This document shows positions 6,558 to 7,975 of a stretch of 7,975 bases of DNA, piece after piece. The translations under genes and the position numbers were made by a program. The notes under the pieces were generated by a model, which saw only the letters and a list, made by a program, of their open reading frames with translations, did no database searches and was not told the origin of the DNA. Positions within the stretch are counted from its first letter, which is position 1; each line of letters begins with the position of its first letter. The stretch covers positions 1 to 7,975 of the forward strand of contig CAJANQ010000091.1 in NCBI GenBank assembly GCA_903941145.1, in the 5' to 3' direction. The stretch is from an uncultured Actinomycetes bacterium (GTDB lineage Bacteria > Actinomycetota > Acidimicrobiia > Acidimicrobiales > Microtrichaceae).

Positions 6558-6563
6558 AGTCTG
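6558..6563 (-). promoter_or_regulatory. Candidate -10 for the hydrolase gene, leaderless spacing
   Basis: CAGACT on the minus strand is followed by GCGGGG and then ATG, the same hexamer-plus-six layout seen before the dehydrogenase and phoH genes. It lacks the first T of TANNNT, so it is weaker. No Shine-Dalgarno is evident. Confidence 0.35.
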
Positions 6564-6587
6564 TCCGTCTGCCACCACCCGCTCCGT

Positions 6588-6635
6588 GAACCCGTCATCT
6601 CGGTCCACGCATACGTCGACCGAGATGACGAGTTC
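6588..6635. repeat. 48-bp imperfect palindrome in the divergent promoter region
   Basis: The core arms CGTCATCTCGGTC (6593-6605) and GACCGAGATGACG (6618-6630) are perfect 13-base complements. After one mismatch, ACG (6607-6609) and CGT (6614-6616) pair inward around a CATA centre. Outward, after another mismatch, GAAC plus C (6588-6591) pairs with GTTC preceded by G (6632-6635). That makes 20 of 22 pairs, able to extrude as a long hairpin. It lies 37 bp from the hydrolase ATG and 57 bp from the amidohydrolase ATG, and its right end reaches the expected -35 region of the latter. It could be an operator for a multimeric regulator, or a dispersed palindromic (REP/MITE-like) element inserted between the genes. 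Confidence 0.85.
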
Positions 6636-6657
6636 GGGAGTTCCGTGGCCCGCCCGG

Positions 6658-6663
6658 TACGTT
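6658..6663 (+). promoter_or_regulatory. Candidate -10 element for the amidohydrolase gene
   Basis: TACGTT fits TANNNT and lies 29 bases before the ATG, leaving room for a short leader with a ribosome site. TTCGGG (6633-6638) at the edge of the palindrome is a poor -35 at 19-base spacing. Confidence 0.35.
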
Positions 6664-6682
6664 GCGGACACTTCGACCCCCT

Positions 6683-6686
6683 GGAG
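6683..6686 (+). promoter_or_regulatory. Ribosome binding site GGAG for the amidohydrolase gene
   Basis: GGAG lies six bases before ATG 6693 (CTGGAGACCACC-ATG). This favours ATG 6693 over the second in-frame ATG at 6699, which would give a 12-base gap. It is the only clear Shine-Dalgarno in the window. Confidence 0.65.
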
Positions 6687-6692
6687 ACCACC

Positions 6693-7559
6693 ATGGCGAT
6701 GCCGAGCGGTATCGGGATCATCGACACGATGCTCGACCTTCCCTTCGACGACGTGAAGTCGACGTACGAGTTCCTGGCTCCGCAGCTGCGCGACAAGGAC
6801 TCCCAGGAGGAGTTCGAGTTCCCCGTCGAGTACATGTTCAAGCAGGTGCCGAAGGCCCGCGACGCCGGCGAGGACCCGGTCGAGCACACGCTCGCCCTCA
6901 TGGACCACTTCGGGATCGACAAGGCGCTCATCGGCTCGGGCGGCGACGCCTCGGGCCGGGCGCTGGCCAACCATCCCGACCGGTTCCTGCCGTCCATGGG
7001 CGTCGAGCCCAACGACGGGATGAAGGCCGTCGAGTCGATCGTGAAGGCGTACGAGACCGTGGGCCTCAAGGCGCTCGCCGCGTTCCCGGCCGGCTGCAAC
7101 CCGCAGGTGCCGATCAACGACAAGCGCTGGTACCCGATCTACGCCAAGTGCTGCGAGCTCAACATCCCGGTCTTCATGTGCACCGGCGTGCCCGGGCCCC
7201 GCGTGCCGATGGCGTGCCAGAAGGTCGAGCTGCTCGACGAGGTCTGCTGGTTCTTCCCCGAGCTGACCATCGTCATGCGCCACGGCGCCGAGCCGTGGGA
7301 GGAGCTGGCCGTGAAGCTCATGCTCAAGTGGCCGAACCTCTACTACTCGACCTCGGCGTTCGCTCCGAAGTACTACCCCAAGGCGATCATCGACTACGCC
7401 AACACCCGTGGCGCCGACAAGGTGATCTACGGCGGCTACTTCCCGATGGGCCTACCGCTCGACCGCATCATGCGTGAGCTCCAGGACCTGCCGCTCAAGG
7501 ACGAGGTCTGGCCCAAGTTCCTCCGGGACAACGCCGCCAAGGTGCTCGGTCTCGACTGA
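6693..7559 (+). CDS. Amidohydrolase-2 family protein with degenerate metal site
   Basis: A 288-residue TIM-barrel protein of the amidohydrolase-2 family (decarboxylase-like enzymes and relatives). Family marks are the HPDRF motif (94-98), VEPNDGMKAV (104-113), GLKALAAFPAGCNPQ (124-138), the strongly conserved MRHGAEPWEEL (195-205) and DKVIYGGYFPMGLP (242-255). Compared with the usual ligand set, only H197 remains. The N-terminal D-x-H is D11-T-M, the strand-5 His is C163 in FMCTG, and the strand-8 Asp of 'GSD.P' is Y249 in GGYFP. Close mycobacterial homologues that I recall share these changes, so this is a conserved subfamily and not local decay; the chemistry is unknown and may be metal-free or non-catalytic. 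These relatives often occur near steroid or acyl-CoA catabolic genes, fitting the dehydrogenase pair elsewhere in the window. ATG 6693 follows a clear GGAG. It is divergent from the hydrolase gene and convergent with the EamA gene. Confidence 0.88.
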   Translation: MAMPSGIGIIDTMLDLPFDDVKSTYEFLAPQLRDKDSQEEFEFPVEYMFKQVPKARDAGEDPVEHTLALMDHFGIDKALIGSGGDASGRALANHPDRFLPSMGVEPNDGMKAVESIVKAYETVGLKALAAFPAGCNPQVPINDKRWYPIYAKCCELNIPVFMCTGVPGPRVPMACQKVELLDEVCWFFPELTIVMRHGAEPWEELAVKLMLKWPNLYYSTSAFAPKYYPKAIIDYANTRGADKVIYGGYFPMGLPLDRIMRELQDLPLKDEVWPKFLRDNAAKVLGLD

Positions 7560-7561
7560 CC

Positions 7562-7587
7562 GGGGTCGACCTGTTCCGGTCGGCCCC
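7562..7587. terminator. Hairpin between convergent genes, probable two-way terminator without T-run
   Basis: GGGGTCGACC (7562-7571) pairs with GGTCGGCCCC (7578-7587) around the loop TGTTCC: ten pairs including one G-T wobble, starting two bases after the amidohydrolase stop. Neither side is followed by a T-run, as is common for hairpin terminators in high-GC actinobacteria. The position between convergent stops supports the call. Confidence 0.6.
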
Positions 7588-7603
7588 AGCTCAGTGCCCG
7601 GGT

Positions 7604-7975
7604 TCAGTGCTCGGGCTCGGTGGCTGTTTCCATCAGGTTCCCGGTCGTCGCGCCGGTGCGGGCGTCGGTGACGATCACCGCAGCGAGCGCAACCAGCACG
7701 ACGGCCATGCCGATCCACTGCACGGCGTTGACGTCCTCGCCCAGGAAGATCGCGGCGGCGCCGGCGGAGATCACCGGGGTGGCCAGCGTGGCGAGCGAGA
7801 GGAACAGCAGCGTCGCGTGCTCGTGCGCCCAGTTGATGAGCACGTGGCCCGAGCCTGGCAGCAGGATGATCAGCCACACGCCGGCGAAGCCCTTCCACGT
7901 GAGTTGGCCGTCGGCCGCGGTGAGCGAGCCGGTCAGGATGCTGACCGGCGCCACCGCGACGAACGCGACCGTCAG
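7604..7975 (-). CDS. EamA/DMT-family transporter (partial, C-terminal 123 residues)
   Basis: The frame is open to the window edge (LTVAFVAVAPVSILTG...), so the gene begins outside; the GTG at 7954 is internal, not a start. The visible part is the second EamA repeat of a ten-helix drug/metabolite transporter: a helix around WLIILLPGSGHVLINWA, then the helix pair THLLFL-type LLFLSLATLATPVISAGAAAIFLGEDV with the conserved G-E after the helix, and a final helix VQWIGMAVVLVALAAVIVTD. The protein ends in a short charged cytoplasmic tail, ETATEPEH. Export of small metabolites across the inner membrane is usual for the family; the substrate cannot be inferred. It is convergent with the amidohydrolase gene, so the two are not co-transcribed. 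Confidence 0.85.
   Translation of the reverse strand: MTVAFVAVAPVSILTGSLTAADGQLTWKGFAGVWLIILLPGSGHVLINWAHEHATLLFLSLATLATPVISAGAAAIFLGEDVNAVQWIGMAVVLVALAAVIVTDARTGATTGNLMETATEPEH

Noticed and set aside
5916..6692. Plus-strand open frame extending the amidohydrolase upstream
   Set aside because: It is antisense to the hydrolase and crosses the palindrome; a clear GGAG-ATG start at 6693 fits family length.
7591..7616. 13-base tandem duplication (TCAGTGCCCGGGT / TCAGTGCTCGGGC) at the EamA gene stop
   Set aside because: Two copies with 11 of 13 identical bases, probably local slippage; no function suggested.

Overview
The window is high-GC, gene-dense chromosomal DNA, most likely from an actinobacterium. 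The paired short acyl-CoA dehydrogenases, the actinobacterial-style PIN-PhoH protein, the amidohydrolase-2 subfamily seen in mycobacteria and relatives, and several -10-like hexamers lying exactly six bases before a start codon (leaderless style) all point that way. An Acidimicrobiia-like lineage is my guess. I see no mobile element, CRISPR array, tRNA or rRNA.

Layout. 1-1461 (minus): two acyl-CoA dehydrogenase genes separated by one base, the second cut by the window edge. A perfect 15-bp palindrome lies in their promoter. 1555-2250 (minus): a Pro-rich, single-span membrane protein with a probable FxLYD-type outer domain. 2317-3603 (plus): a PhoH2-type PIN-PhoH ribonuclease/ATPase, divergent from the membrane protein across 66 bp. 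Its reading frame offers no ATG, GTG or TTG before the PIN catalytic Asp; the best start is an ATC. 3625-4881 (minus): a two-repeat MgtE/SLC41-like cation transporter, convergent with phoH. 5004-6551 (minus): an alkaline-phosphatase-superfamily hydrolase with the formylglycine motif, closely resembling phosphonate monoester hydrolases. 6693-7559 (plus): an amidohydrolase-2 family protein, divergent from the hydrolase across 141 bp that hold a 48-bp imperfect palindrome. It has lost most of the usual metal ligands. 7604-7975 (minus): the C-terminal part of an EamA/DMT transporter, convergent with the amidohydrolase and separated from it by a strong hairpin.

The genes do not form one pathway. 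The dehydrogenase pair is a catabolic unit (steroid or branched acyl-CoA oxidation is the usual role of such pairs). The hydrolase and amidohydrolase may share control through the palindrome between them. I did not find a convincing new multi-gene system. The items most worth checking are the non-standard phoH start, the 48-bp palindrome, the ligand-poor amidohydrolase and the operator before the dehydrogenases.
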